Source: Nocardioides sp. 503
GTDB lineage: Bacteria; Actinomycetota; Actinomycetes; Propionibacteriales; Nocardioidaceae
Length of the DNA stretch: 64,000 bases
Direction: 5' to 3'
NCBI RefSeq assembly: GCF_004522095.1
Contig: NZ_SPUI01000002.1
Coordinates: 372,001 to 436,000, forward strand
Both the position numbers and the translations under genes were made by a program. This document shows, piece by piece, positions 32,324-40,724 of the stretch. Below the pieces are notes generated by a model. It searched no databases and was not told the DNA's origin. It saw only the letters and a program-made list of their open reading frames with translations. The first letter of the stretch is position 1. The number at the start of each line of letters is the position of its first letter.

Positions 32324-33145
32324 GTGCCCCTCCTCGACTCCCACGGCATCTCCCTCAGCTACACCGACTCCGGGGGCGCGGGCCGCCCGGTCGTGCTCAT
32401 CCACGGCTGGCCCCTCAGCGGCGCCTCGTGGAGCGAGCAGGTGCCCGCGCTGACCGACGCCGGCTACCGCGTCGTCACCTACGACCGTCGTGGCTTCGGT
32501 GGCTCCGACAAGCCCGACACCGGCTACGACTACGACACGTTCGCCGCCGACCTGGCCGGCGTGCTCGAGGGGCTCGACCTCACCGACGCCACCCTCGTCG
32601 GCTTCTCGATGGGCGGCGGCGAGGTGGCGCGCTACCTCGGCACGTACGGCGACGGGCGGATCCGCTCGGCGGTGTTCGCCGGCGCCGTGCCGCCGTACCT
32701 CCTCAAGACCGAGGACAACCCCGACGGGGGCCTGGAGGAGAAGGACGTGCAGGACATGCTCCAGGGAGCGGCGACCGACCGTGAGGCGTTCCTCGAGGGG
32801 TTCACCACCGGGTTCTTCTCGTCCGAGGGCGAGCTGAAGGTCACCGAGGAGCAGCGGCAGCAGGCACTGGCCCTGGAGGCCGAGGCCGGGGACGCCGGGC
32901 TGGTCGGCTGCATCACGGCCTTCGCCACCACGGACTTCCGCCCCGACCTCGCCACGATCGCCGTGCCGACCCTCGTCATCCACGGCGACTCGGACGCGAT
33001 CGTGCCGTTCGAGGTGTCTGGAAAGCGCACCGCTGACAGTGTTTCGGGCGCCGAGCTCGTCGTCGTGGAGGACGGGCCCCACGGATTCAACGTCAGTCAC
33101 GCCGACGAGCTCAACCGTCACCTGCTCGCGTTCCTGGAGAGGTAA
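32324..33145 (+). CDS. Alpha/beta hydrolase, non-haem chloroperoxidase-like
   Basis: A 273-residue alpha/beta-hydrolase. The oxyanion segment is LIHGWPLSG, the nucleophile Ser is in VGFSMGGGEVARY (about residue 95), the acid Asp in HGDSDAIVP and the catalytic His in DGPHGFNVSH. The YDRRGFGGSDKP text is typical of cofactor-free haloperoxidase/esterase relatives. GTG 32324 with GAAAGG upstream is preferred to an in-frame ATG 48 nt earlier that would add a non-homologous extension. Physiological substrate unknown. Confidence 0.88.
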   Translation: MPLLDSHGISLSYTDSGGAGRPVVLIHGWPLSGASWSEQVPALTDAGYRVVTYDRRGFGGSDKPDTGYDYDTFAADLAGVLEGLDLTDATLVGFSMGGGEVARYLGTYGDGRIRSAVFAGAVPPYLLKTEDNPDGGLEEKDVQDMLQGAATDREAFLEGFTTGFFSSEGELKVTEEQRQQALALEAEAGDAGLVGCITAFATTDFRPDLATIAVPTLVIHGDSDAIVPFEVSGKRTADSVSGAELVVVEDGPHGFNVSHADELNRHLLAFLER

Positions 33146-33207
33146 GCACCCGAGCGGAATGCTCGATATCCCAAGCAGGTAAGGGATAACTCGCGCATTG
33201 CCGCAAT

Positions 33208-33255
33208 AGGTCGAGGGCGTTTCCCCGTCAGCGGTAGGGGAAATGCCCTCGACCT
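33208..33255. terminator. Long hairpin between the hydrolase and hup
   Basis: AGGTCGAGGGCGTTTCCCC and GGGGAAATGCCCTCGACCT form a stem of about 19 bp with a single G-T pair and a 10-nt loop. The adjoining sequence is AT-richer than its surroundings. It most simply terminates transcription from the hydrolase gene, but its position about 130 bp before hup also allows a leader role. Confidence 0.6.
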
Positions 33256-33385
33256 GGGAAAACGTCGCGAAAAATAGGTGGGCGGTTCGTCGGCGTGGTG
33301 ATTGTGGGAGCGCTCACGGATGCCTAGCGTGCGTTGATGAAAGTCGAGCAAATGTCTCGACACCAGTTCATTGGAAGGGAAGCTA

Positions 33386-34042
33386 GTGAACAAGTCACAG
33401 CTCATCGACGCACTCGCCACTCGCTACGAGGGCAACCGCAAGGCTGCCTCGCACGCGCTCGAGTCCGTCCTGGACACGATCACCCGTGAGGTCGCCAAGG
33501 GCGAGAAGGTCGCCATCACGGGCTTCGGCTCCTTCGAGAAGAGGATCCGCGAGGCTCGGTGGGTCCGTAACCCGCAGACCGGTGCGCGCATCAAGGCCAA
33601 GAAGACCGCGGTGCCGAAGTTCAGCGCCGGCGCGGACCTGAAGAACGTCGTCTCGGGCGCCAAGAAGCTGCCCAAGCTGACGGTCGCCGCGACCACCGCT
33701 CCTGCCAAGAAGGCAGCGGCCACGGCCAAGAAGGCGGCCGCTCCGGCCAAGAAGGCGGCACCGGCCAAGAAGGCCGCTCCGGCGAAGAAGACCACCGCCA
33801 AGAAGGCCGCTCCGGCCAAGAAGGCGGCTCCCGCGAAGAAGGCCGCTCCGGCCAAGAAGGCGGCACCCGCAGCCAAGAAGGCGGCCCCCGCCAAGAAGGC
33901 CGCTCCCGCGAAGAAGGCCGCCCCGGCCAAGAAGGCGGCACCCGCAGCCAAGAAGGCGGCCCCCGCCAAGAAGGCCGCTCCGGCCAAGAAGGCCGCGGCC
34001 AAGAAGGCGCCGGCCAAGAAGGCCGCTGCCAAGAAGTCCTGA
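33386..34042 (+). CDS. hupB: DNA-binding protein HU with histone-like tail
   Basis: A 218-residue actinobacterial HU. Residues about 1-90 are the HU fold (NKSQLIDALATRYEGNRKAA ... GFGSFEKRIREARWVRNPQTG). The rest is a low-complexity Ala/Lys/Pro tail built from about twenty AAPAKK-type repeats, like histone H1 and mycobacterial HupB. It compacts the nucleoid and the tail probably tunes DNA affinity. GTG 33386 has GGAAGGGA 5-6 nt upstream. TAGCGT (33325-33330) is a plausible -10 box. Confidence 0.95.
   Translation: MNKSQLIDALATRYEGNRKAASHALESVLDTITREVAKGEKVAITGFGSFEKRIREARWVRNPQTGARIKAKKTAVPKFSAGADLKNVVSGAKKLPKLTVAATTAPAKKAAATAKKAAAPAKKAAPAKKAAPAKKTTAKKAAPAKKAAPAKKAAPAKKAAPAAKKAAPAKKAAPAKKAAPAKKAAPAAKKAAPAKKAAPAKKAAAKKAPAKKAAAKKS
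33706..34036 (+). repeat. Low-complexity coding repeat (AAPAKK) of hupB
   Basis: GCCAAGAAGGC-type units of 12-21 bp recur through this segment, including two long near-identical blocks starting near 33853 and 33925. Slippage or recombination here would change tail length by whole repeat units. Confidence 0.8.
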
Positions 34043-34056
34043 CCCACTGGCGTCAC

Positions 34057-34093
34057 CGACCGGGCCGTCCTCCTTCGGGAGGGCGGCCCGTCG
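34057..34093. terminator. Bidirectional terminator hairpin after hupB
   Basis: CGACCGGGCCGTCCTCC and GGAGGGCGGCCCGTCG pair around a TTCG loop with one or two mismatches. It lies between the convergent hupB and cofC genes. Confidence 0.7.
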
Positions 34094-34723
34094 TCATGTC
34101 AGGCCGAGCTCGCCGACCATCCGCGCGGTCTCGACGCCCACCCCGAGGGTGACCGCCTCACGCAGGTCGTCCAGGTCGTCCACGTCCCGGCGCAGCGTGG
34201 GCAGCTCCAGCCGCAGCCCCAGGGCGCCCGACACCTGGTGGGCGTGGCTCGAGTCGACGCCGAAGTGCGGGTCGAACTCGTCGTACGGCGCGGTGTAGAG
34301 CGTGCTGCCCGTCCCCTCGGCGTCCGCGACGAACGACGGGCCGTCCGGGACGAACGACGTGAGTGCGAGGTCCAGCTCCTCGGGCCGCAGGGCCGGCAGA
34401 TCCGCGAGCAGCGCGGCCGGAAGGAGGTCGGGCCAGCGCCGCCTCGCCTCCGCGACGGCCTGGCGCAGGGCGGCGTTGAGGTCGCTGGTGTCGCCGTCGG
34501 GGACGGTCGCGCAGCCGAGGGCGGCGAACTCGCGCGAGAAGGCCGCGTCGTCGGTCGCGACCAGCACCTCGGCGACGCGCTCGCAGGCGAGGCAGGCGGC
34601 CACGGTGTCGAGGGCGAACGCGCGGGCCAGCCCCCGTCGCTGAGCGTCGTCGAGACCGACGATGCGCGACTTGCCGAGTGCGGGGGACTTCACCGGCACG
34701 ACGACGACGTACGACGGGGCCAC
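34094..34723 (-). CDS. cofC: 2-phospho-L-lactate/phosphoenolpyruvate guanylyltransferase
   Basis: A 209-residue nucleotidyltransferase of the CofC/FbiD family that activates 2-phospholactate or phosphoenolpyruvate with GTP for coenzyme F420 assembly. Motifs are VVVPVKSPALGKSR (nucleotide loop), VPDGDTSDLNAALRQA, LLADLPAL and GTGSTLYTAP followed by FGVDSSHAHQ. It starts at a GTG and is convergent with hupB. No other F420 genes are in the window, so the pathway is dispersed, as in other actinobacteria. Confidence 0.9.
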   Translation of the reverse strand: MAPSYVVVVPVKSPALGKSRIVGLDDAQRRGLARAFALDTVAACLACERVAEVLVATDDAAFSREFAALGCATVPDGDTSDLNAALRQAVAEARRRWPDLLPAALLADLPALRPEELDLALTSFVPDGPSFVADAEGTGSTLYTAPYDEFDPHFGVDSSHAHQVSGALGLRLELPTLRRDVDDLDDLREAVTLGVGVETARMVGELGLT

Positions 34724-34782
34724 CCGACGATCCTGTCAGGCGCCGACACCGGACGACACGTGGTGCTCGTCACGGCGGCGAG

Positions 34783-34788
34783 TAGCGT
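34783..34788 (+). promoter_or_regulatory. Likely -10 box (TAGCGT) for leaderless plsC
   Basis: TAGCGT ends 6 nt before the GTG at 34795, the same geometry as the MazG-like, FAH and ddl genes. It would drive the plsC-gpsA pair. Confidence 0.45.
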
Positions 34789-34794
34789 GCTCCC

Positions 34795-35559
34795 GTGAAG
34801 GTTCGTGTGCGCAAGCTGCAGGAGAGGCGGGGCTGGGCGTTCGGCTTCGCGGTGCTCATCGTGAAGCCCACGTTGCTGGCGACGACCACCCATGAGTGGA
34901 TCGACGGCGACAAGCTGCCCGAGTCGGGCGGCTGCGTGCTGGTGCTCAACCACGTGTCGCACCTCGACCCCCTCACCGCCGCGCACCTGGTCTACGACCA
35001 CGGCCGGATCCCGCACTACCTCGCCAAGTCGGGGCTCTTCAGGAACCGCGCCCTCGGGGCCTTCCTGCGCTCCGCCGGTCAGATCCCGGTGGAGCGGATG
35101 AGCCGCAACGCGGCCGGGGCCTTCGACGCCGCCGTCGCCGCCGTGCGCGACGGGCAGTGCGTCGTGGTCTACCCCGAGGGGACGCTCACGCGGGACCCCG
35201 ACCTCTGGCCGATGACCGGCAAGTCCGGCGCGGCACGGATCGCGCTCGAGACCGGCTGCCCGGTGATCCCGGTCGGGCAGTGGGGCGCCCACGAGATCCT
35301 CTACCCCTACGCGAAGAAGCCCGACGTGTTCCCGCGCAAGAGGATCACCATGAAGGTGGGGGACCCCGTCGACCTCACCGACCTTCTCGACCGGCCGCGG
35401 GACCAGCACGTGATCCAGGAGGCCACCGACCGGATCATGGCGGCGATCACCACCCTGGTCGAGGATGTCCGAGGCGGGCGAGCACCCGCGGAGCGGTTCG
35501 ACATGCGCAGGGCCGGCATCAGGCCGACCGGCAACCCCCGGAAGAAGGACGACGCGTGA
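34795..35559 (+). CDS. plsC: 1-acyl-sn-glycerol-3-phosphate acyltransferase
   Basis: A 254-residue PlsC-family acyltransferase of phospholipid synthesis, transferring a second acyl chain to lysophosphatidic acid. The catalytic H-x4-D is NHVSHLD (about residues 49-55), with substrate motifs PVERMSR and YPEGTLTRD. The tail is basic. The stop overlaps gpsA (GTGA), joining two phospholipid genes. Starts at GTG with a leaderless-type promoter. Paralogs of PlsC are common in actinobacteria, so the exact acyl acceptor is inferred. Confidence 0.9.
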   Translation: MKVRVRKLQERRGWAFGFAVLIVKPTLLATTTHEWIDGDKLPESGGCVLVLNHVSHLDPLTAAHLVYDHGRIPHYLAKSGLFRNRALGAFLRSAGQIPVERMSRNAAGAFDAAVAAVRDGQCVVVYPEGTLTRDPDLWPMTGKSGAARIALETGCPVIPVGQWGAHEILYPYAKKPDVFPRKRITMKVGDPVDLTDLLDRPRDQHVIQEATDRIMAAITTLVEDVRGGRAPAERFDMRRAGIRPTGNPRKKDDA

Positions 35560-36560
35560 GCAACAAGGTAGCGATCCTCGGTGCGGGGTCCTGGGGCACC
35601 GCCTTCTCGATCGTCCTCGCCGACGGCGGCAACGACGTCACGATCTGGGGCCGTCGCGAGGAGGTCTGCGCGAGCATCAACGACCAGCACGAGAACATCG
35701 ACTACCTCCCGGGCATCCAGCTGCCGCCGACCGTCTCGGCCACGCACGACCCGGAGGAGGCCCTCGCCGGCGCCGACGTCGTCGTGCTGGCGGTCCCGTC
35801 GCAGTCGCTGCGCGACAACCTCGTCGAGTGGGCGCCGTACGTCGGCAAGGACGCGGTCATGGTCTCGTTGATGAAGGGCGTCGAGCTCGGCACCCTCAAG
35901 CGGATGAGCGAGGTCGTCGCCGAGGTGACCGGCGCCGGCCCCGAGCGCATCGCGGTCATCAGCGGGCCCAACCTCGCCAAGGAGATCGCGCGCCGCGAGC
36001 CCGCCGCGTCGGTCGTCGCCTGCGAGGACGAGGAGGTCGCGCGGATGCTGCAGAACCGCGTGCACTCCGCGGCGTTCCGCCCCTACACGAGCGTCGACGT
36101 GCTCGGCTGCGAGCTGGGTGGCGCCTACAAGAACGTCGTCGCGCTGTCGGTCGGCATGGCCGTGGGCCTGGGCTTCGGGGACAACACGACGGCCTCGGTC
36201 ATCACCCGCGGGCTGGCCGAGACCGCGCGCCTGGCCATGAAGCTCGGCGCCAACCCCCTGACCCTGATGGGGCTGGCCGGGCTGGGCGACCTCGTCGCCA
36301 CCTGCTCCTCGCCGCTCTCGCGCAACCGCACCTTCGGCGAGAAGCTCGGCCAGGGCCTCACCACCGAGGAGATCGTCGCCTCGACCCGTCAGGTGGCCGA
36401 GGGCGCCAAGTCCTGCCGCTCCCTGCTCGCCCTCGCCGAGCGCTCCGGCGTCGACGCCCCGGTCGCCCACCACGTCGACGCCGTCGTCGCCGGCACGATG
36501 ACCGCCAAGGACATGGTCGACGCCTTCATCGCCCGCGACACGAAGGCAGAGACCGACTGA
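35556..36560 (+). CDS. gpsA: NAD(P)-dependent glycerol-3-phosphate dehydrogenase
   Basis: A 334-residue enzyme that reduces dihydroxyacetone phosphate to sn-glycerol-3-phosphate, the backbone used by PlsC. The Rossmann motif is ILGAGSWGTAFS, followed by VSLMKGVELGT, ISGPNLAKEI and the catalytic-lysine region GGAYKNVVALSVGM, with GLGDLVATCSS further on. GTG 35556 overlaps the plsC stop. Confidence 0.96.
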   Translation: MSNKVAILGAGSWGTAFSIVLADGGNDVTIWGRREEVCASINDQHENIDYLPGIQLPPTVSATHDPEEALAGADVVVLAVPSQSLRDNLVEWAPYVGKDAVMVSLMKGVELGTLKRMSEVVAEVTGAGPERIAVISGPNLAKEIARREPAASVVACEDEEVARMLQNRVHSAAFRPYTSVDVLGCELGGAYKNVVALSVGMAVGLGFGDNTTASVITRGLAETARLAMKLGANPLTLMGLAGLGDLVATCSSPLSRNRTFGEKLGQGLTTEEIVASTRQVAEGAKSCRSLLALAERSGVDAPVAHHVDAVVAGTMTAKDMVDAFIARDTKAETD

Positions 36561-36564
36561 GCGC

Positions 36565-37641
36565 CTAGGGCACCAGCGTGTCCAGCGCCTGCGCCAGGTC
36601 GCGCCAGAGGTCCTCGACGTCCTCGACGCCGACGGACAGGCGGACGAGGCCGTCGGGGATCGTGACCGGCTCGGCCTTCCAGCGGCGCCGCCGCTCGAAC
36701 GTCGACTCGACGCCGCCCAGGCTGGTGGCGTGCACCCACAGCCGGGTCTTCTGCACGAGCAGGTCGGCGGCGAGCGCCTCGCCGGCGAGCACGATGGAGA
36801 CGATCCCGCCGAAGCCGGGGTAGCGCGTCTCGGCGACCGCGGGGTGCTCGCGCAGCCGGGCGACCAGCTCGGTGGCGTTGGCCTGGGAGCGCTCGACGCG
36901 CAGGTGGAGCGTGCGCAGGCCGCGCAGGGCCAGCCAGGTCTCGAACGTGCCGGGGATCGCGCCCAGGAGGTCGCGACGGCCCTTGAGGACGGCGTGGAGC
37001 TCGTCGTCGGCGGTGACGACCGCGCCCATGAGGACGTCGCTGTGACCGGCGAGGTACTTGGTGGCCGAGTGGACCACGACGTCCGCGCCGAGGGCGAGCG
37101 GCTGCTGGAGCAGGGGAGTGGCGAAGGTGTTGTCCACGACGACGTAGGCACCGTGCTCGTGGGCGGCCTCCGCGATCGCCGCGATGTCGGCGATCTCGAG
37201 CGCGGGGTTGGTGGGCGACTCGAACCACACCAGGGCCGCGTCGACGCAGGCGGCGGCGACGGCCGCGGTGTCGGTGATGTCCACCAGCTCGGTCGTGATG
37301 CGGCCGCGGGCCTCGAGGTCGGCGAGCTGGAGCAGGGTGCCGGTGTAGGAGTGCGCGGGGGCGACCACCTTGCCGCCCTGGGCGACCAGGTCGAGCACCG
37401 TGCTGACAGCCGCCAGGCCGCTGGAGAACGCCAGGCAGCGCCCGCCCTCCAGGGCTCCGAGCGCCTCCTCGAACGCCGCCCACGTGGGGTTGCCGTAGCG
37501 GCCGTACTCGAGCTGCCCGCCGGCGACGTAGGTCGACGTCATGGTGATCGGGGTGTTGAGCGGCTGGTCGGGGACGTGCGGGGGGCGACCCGCCGTGACC
37601 GCGATCGTGGCTGGCTGCAGGTCGGGCGAGTCCTCGGGCAT
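36565..37641 (-). CDS. Trans-sulfuration PLP enzyme, cystathionine gamma-synthase-like
   Basis: A 358-residue Cys/Met-metabolism PLP-dependent enzyme. The PLP Lys is in HSATKYLAGHSD (about residue 187), with YGRYGNPTWAAFE, SSGLAAVST, WFESPTNP and VVVDNTFATP typical of cystathionine gamma-synthase and lyase. At this length, and with LGGVESTFERR replacing the usual LGGVESL stretch, it could be a gamma-synthase, a gamma-lyase or an O-acylhomoserine sulfhydrylase. Convergent with gpsA and divergent from ddl. Confidence 0.88.
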   Translation of the reverse strand: MPEDSPDLQPATIAVTAGRPPHVPDQPLNTPITMTSTYVAGGQLEYGRYGNPTWAAFEEALGALEGGRCLAFSSGLAAVSTVLDLVAQGGKVVAPAHSYTGTLLQLADLEARGRITTELVDITDTAAVAAACVDAALVWFESPTNPALEIADIAAIAEAAHEHGAYVVVDNTFATPLLQQPLALGADVVVHSATKYLAGHSDVLMGAVVTADDELHAVLKGRRDLLGAIPGTFETWLALRGLRTLHLRVERSQANATELVARLREHPAVAETRYPGFGGIVSIVLAGEALAADLLVQKTRLWVHATSLGGVESTFERRRRWKAEPVTIPDGLVRLSVGVEDVEDLWRDLAQALDTLVP

Positions 37642-37659
37642 GGCGAAAGCGTAGGAGAC

Positions 37660-37665
37660 TAGGGT
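37660..37665 (+). promoter_or_regulatory. Likely -10 box (TAGGGT) for leaderless ddl
   Basis: TAGGGT ends 7 nt before the ATG at 37673 in the 31-bp gap to the divergent PLP-enzyme gene, so ddl has almost no room for a leader. Confidence 0.55.
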
Positions 37666-37672
37666 CGACGCG

Positions 37673-38800
37673 ATGAACGCCCCCACCCCCGAGCGCAAGC
37701 CCCGCGTCGCCGTCGTGTTCGGCGGGCGCTCCAGCGAGCACGCGATCTCGTGCGTGACCGCCGGCAGCGTGCTCGCCGCCATCGACCGCGACGCCTACGA
37801 CGTCGTCCCGATCGGGATCGCCCCCGACGGTCGCTGGGTCCTCGAGAGCGGTGACCCCGAGCGGCTGCGCATCCAGGGCGCCGACCGGCTGCCCAGCGTC
37901 GACGGCGACCTGGCGCCGGTGGCGCTGTCCCGCGCGGCCGGTGCGACCGACCTGGTCGTCTCCGAGCCCTCCAGCCCGCCTCGCACGCTCGGCGAGGTCG
38001 ACGTGGTCTTCCCGCTGCTGCACGGGCCGTGGGGCGAGGACGGGACCATCCAGGGGATGCTCGAGATGGCAGGGGTGCGCTACGTCGGCGCCGGCGTGCT
38101 GGCCTCGGCGGTCAGCATGGACAAGGCCTACATGAAGGTCGTCCTGGGCGCCGCCGGGCTGCCGCTCATGCCGAGCATCACGGTCACCGCGCGCGAGTGG
38201 GCGGACGCGCCGTCCGCCGTACGCCACAGGGCGGCGGAGCTGGGCTACCCGCTCTTCGCCAAGCCGGCCCGGGGCGGCTCCAGCATCGGCATCTCCAAGA
38301 TCCACGACGAGTCCGAGCTCGCGCAGGCGCTCGAGGACGCGCTCGTCCACGACCCGAAGGTCCTGCTCGAGGTGTCCGCCGAGGGCGCCCGCGAGGTCGA
38401 GTGCGGGGTCCTGGAGCGCTTCGACGGGGGCACGGACACCAGCGTGCCTGCGGAGATCCGGATCACCGGCGAGCACGAGTTCTACGACTTCGCCGCCAAG
38501 TACCTCCCCGAGGAGCACACCGAGCTCGACGTCCCGGCCGACCTGCCCGAGGACGTCGCGACCCGCCTGCGCGAGCTGGCGGCCCAGGCCTTCACCGCCG
38601 TGGGCTGCGAGGGCCTGGCGCGCGTCGACTTCTTCGTGCGCCCCGACGGCTCGCTGGTCGTCAACGAGCTCAACACGATGCCGGGCTTCACCCCCCTGTC
38701 GATGTTCCCGCGCATGTGGGCCGCCACCGGGCTGGACTACCCGGCGCTGGTCGACCGGCTGCTCCGCCTGGCGCTCGCGCGCGAGACCGGCCTGCGCTGA
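37673..38800 (+). CDS. ddl: D-alanine--D-alanine ligase
   Basis: A 375-residue ATP-grasp enzyme making D-Ala-D-Ala for peptidoglycan. Motifs are VFGGRSSEHAIS (N-terminal), FPLLHGPWGEDGTIQG, KPARGGSSIGISK (ATP loop), and RVDFFVRPDG with NELNTMPGFTPLSMFP for Mg and product binding. The SM-F residues of the omega loop suit a ligase making D-Ala-D-Ala rather than D-Ala-D-lactate. The start follows a TAGGGT box by 7 nt. Confidence 0.95.
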   Translation: MNAPTPERKPRVAVVFGGRSSEHAISCVTAGSVLAAIDRDAYDVVPIGIAPDGRWVLESGDPERLRIQGADRLPSVDGDLAPVALSRAAGATDLVVSEPSSPPRTLGEVDVVFPLLHGPWGEDGTIQGMLEMAGVRYVGAGVLASAVSMDKAYMKVVLGAAGLPLMPSITVTAREWADAPSAVRHRAAELGYPLFAKPARGGSSIGISKIHDESELAQALEDALVHDPKVLLEVSAEGAREVECGVLERFDGGTDTSVPAEIRITGEHEFYDFAAKYLPEEHTELDVPADLPEDVATRLRELAAQAFTAVGCEGLARVDFFVRPDGSLVVNELNTMPGFTPLSMFPRMWAATGLDYPALVDRLLRLALARETGLR

Positions 38801-38803
38801 GCC

Positions 38804-39316
38804 TCAGTCCGGGGGAGCAAGGCAGGGCTCGACGAGGTCCAGGTCGGCCGCGAGCGGTGTCGCGACGCCGGCCAGCGCGTCAGGGACGCCGTCGGGACGG
38901 TAGTCCGACGGGATCCGGACCGAGACCAGCGGCGAGTGGGTGAGCGACCACACGGTGATGTCCTCGTCCTGGTTGCCCGCCTCGATCAGCGAGGGGTCGC
39001 CGAACCAGCCCACGCCCTCCACCTCCTGGCAGGCCCAGGTGACCTCGTCGAAGTCCTTCGGCTCGGCGGCCCCGCAGGTGACCACGATCGCCGGGTCGCC
39101 CCACGCCGCGCCCAGGGCGTCGTCGGGCTCCACGTCCACCCGGTCCAGGCCGGCGAGGCTCCCAGGCAGGTCGTCGACGAAGTCCCGGCACGCGGCCGCG
39201 TCGGCCTCGCCGAGGTCGACCGACTCGACCTCGGGCGGGCCGCTGCAGGCGGCGAGCGTGCTCATGAGGACGACGGCGCCGGCGGACGCGACGACGCCCC
39301 GGGCCCAGCGGGCCAC
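38804..39316 (-). CDS. DUF3515 family lipoprotein
   Basis: A 170-residue secreted lipoprotein. The signal peptide ends in a lipobox (STLAACSG, Cys at about residue 24) and the mature part is DUF3515, with conserved CRDFVDDLPGSL, AAWGDPAIVVTCG and paired cysteines. It ends 3 bp from ddl on the opposite strand, a neighbourhood I recognise as common in Nocardioidaceae and other actinobacteria. Function unknown. Confidence 0.87.
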   Translation of the reverse strand: MARWARGVVASAGAVVLMSTLAACSGPPEVESVDLGEADAAACRDFVDDLPGSLAGLDRVDVEPDDALGAAWGDPAIVVTCGAAEPKDFDEVTWACQEVEGVGWFGDPSLIEAGNQDEDITVWSLTHSPLVSVRIPSDYRPDGVPDALAGVATPLAADLDLVEPCLAPPD

Positions 39317-39358
39317 GGGGCGTCGTACGGGACGGCGGAGGTGACTCAGCTCAGCGCC

Positions 39359-39595
39359 TCAGATGTGGACGACGGGGCAGGTCAGCGTGCGGGTGATCCC
39401 GTCGAGGGTCTGCACCTTGGCCACGACCAGCTTGCCCAGCTCGTCGACGTTGCGCGCCTCGGCGCGCACGATCACGTCGTAGGGGCCGGTGACGTCCTCG
39501 GCCAGCGTCACGCCCTTGACCGCCGCGATGGACTTGGCGACCTCGGCGGCCTTGCCGACATCGGTCTGGATCAGGATGTAGGCCTGGACGACCAT
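39359..39595 (-). CDS. Stand-alone Lrp/AsnC ligand-binding (RAM) domain protein
   Basis: A 78-residue single RAM domain without a helix-turn-helix: MVVQAYILIQTDVGKAAEVA ... GVTLAEDVTGPYDVIVRAEA ... GITRTLTCPVVHI. Such stand-alone RAM proteins form amino-acid-binding oligomers and may modulate Lrp-type regulators. ATG 39595 has GAGGGAG upstream, and an earlier in-frame ATG would only add five residues. Convergent with nothing; it faces away from thiL. Confidence 0.9.
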   Translation of the reverse strand: MVVQAYILIQTDVGKAAEVAKSIAAVKGVTLAEDVTGPYDVIVRAEARNVDELGKLVVAKVQTLDGITRTLTCPVVHI

Positions 39596-39711
39596 GGGGG
39601 TCTCCCTCAATCTCGGTGACGACGGTGTGACAGTGGTGTGACGGTCAACCTATCGCGCCCGGCGTGAGTGTCCATAGCCGCATGGATCCCAGCATCTGGT
39701 GGGATGCCTGC

Positions 39712-40665
39712 ATGACGTTCCCGCCCGACGCGACCTTGGCCGACGCCGGTGAGTTCGGCCTCATCTCCGAGCTGGTCGGGCTGTTCCCCCAGGGCGAGCA
39801 CGTCCTGGTCGGCCCGGGCGACGACGCGGCCGTGCTGCGGGTCCGCACCGGCCACGTGGTCGTGTCCACCGACCTGATGGTCCAGGGCCGTCACTTCCGC
39901 CGTGACTGGGCCAGCGCCGAGGACGTCGGCCACCGGGCCGCGGCCCAGAACCTCTCCGACATCAACGCCATGGGTGGGCGCGCCCACTCGCTGACGGTCG
40001 GCATCGCCGCTCCTCCCGACCTGCCGGCGCAGTGGGCGCTGGAGTTCGCGGCCGGCTTCGCCGCCGAGTGCGGGCTCGTGGGCGCCAGCGTCGTCGGGGG
40101 AGACGTGACCCGTGCCGACGAGGTCGTCATCGCCGTCACGGTGATCGGTGCCTGCCTGCAGGCGCCCGTCGTGCGCTCCGGCGCGGAGGCCGGCGACCTG
40201 CTCGCCATCACCGGCCGCCAGGGCTGGGCCGCCGGCGGCCTCGCCGTGCTGGGCCGCGGCTTCCGCTCGCCCCGGGTCCTGGTCGAGGCCTACCGACGCC
40301 CCGAGCCGCCGTACGACGCCGGCGCGATCGCGGCCGCGGCCGGCGCCACGTCGATGATCGACGTCTCCGACGGGCTGCTGGCCGACGCCGGCCACCTCGC
40401 CGACGACTCCGGCGTCGCCATCGACGTGCGCCGCGACGCCTTCGAGGTGCCCGAGCCGCTCGTGGCAGTGGGTGCGGCCACCGGCGCGGACCCGCTGTCG
40501 TTCATCCTCGGCGGCGGCGACGACCACGCCCTCCTGGCGACCTTCCCCGACGCGGCGTCGGTGCCCGAGGGCTGGCACGTCATCGGCGACGTCCTCGAGG
40601 GCGACGCCGGCGTCACCGTCGACGGCGGGGCCTACGACGGGCCCACGGGGTGGACCCACTTCTAG
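39712..40665 (+). CDS. thiL: Thiamine-monophosphate kinase
   Basis: A 317-residue kinase forming thiamine diphosphate from thiamine monophosphate. It belongs to the PurM/ThiL superfamily with VGPGDDAAVLRV, VVSTDLMVQGRHFRRDW, NLSDINAMGGRAHS and VGGDVTRADE near the Mg-ATP site, and MIDVSDGLLADAGHLA followed by GGGDDHALLATF in the C-terminal half. ATG 39712 is chosen by alignment to the usual ThiL start; in-frame ATG 39682 is possible. Confidence 0.93.
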   Translation: MTFPPDATLADAGEFGLISELVGLFPQGEHVLVGPGDDAAVLRVRTGHVVVSTDLMVQGRHFRRDWASAEDVGHRAAAQNLSDINAMGGRAHSLTVGIAAPPDLPAQWALEFAAGFAAECGLVGASVVGGDVTRADEVVIAVTVIGACLQAPVVRSGAEAGDLLAITGRQGWAAGGLAVLGRGFRSPRVLVEAYRRPEPPYDAGAIAAAAGATSMIDVSDGLLADAGHLADDSGVAIDVRRDAFEVPEPLVAVGAATGADPLSFILGGGDDHALLATFPDAASVPEGWHVIGDVLEGDAGVTVDGGAYDGPTGWTHF

Positions 40666-40670
40666 GCACG

Positions 40671-40712
40671 ACGCACGAACGGCCGCCACCCGAGGGTGAC
40701 GGCCGTGCGTGG
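40671..40712. terminator. Bidirectional hairpin between thiL and rpmB
   Basis: CGCACG-AA-CGGCCG-C-CACC and GGTG-A-CGGCCG-TGCG pair with a short CGAG loop and small mismatches, between the convergent thiL and rpmB stops. Confidence 0.65.
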
Positions 40713-40724
40713 AAGAGCTTCAGG

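Noticed and set aside
33706..34036. Tandem repeat array as a non-coding satellite
   Set aside because: It is fully in frame and encodes the HU tail, so the repeats are coding low complexity.
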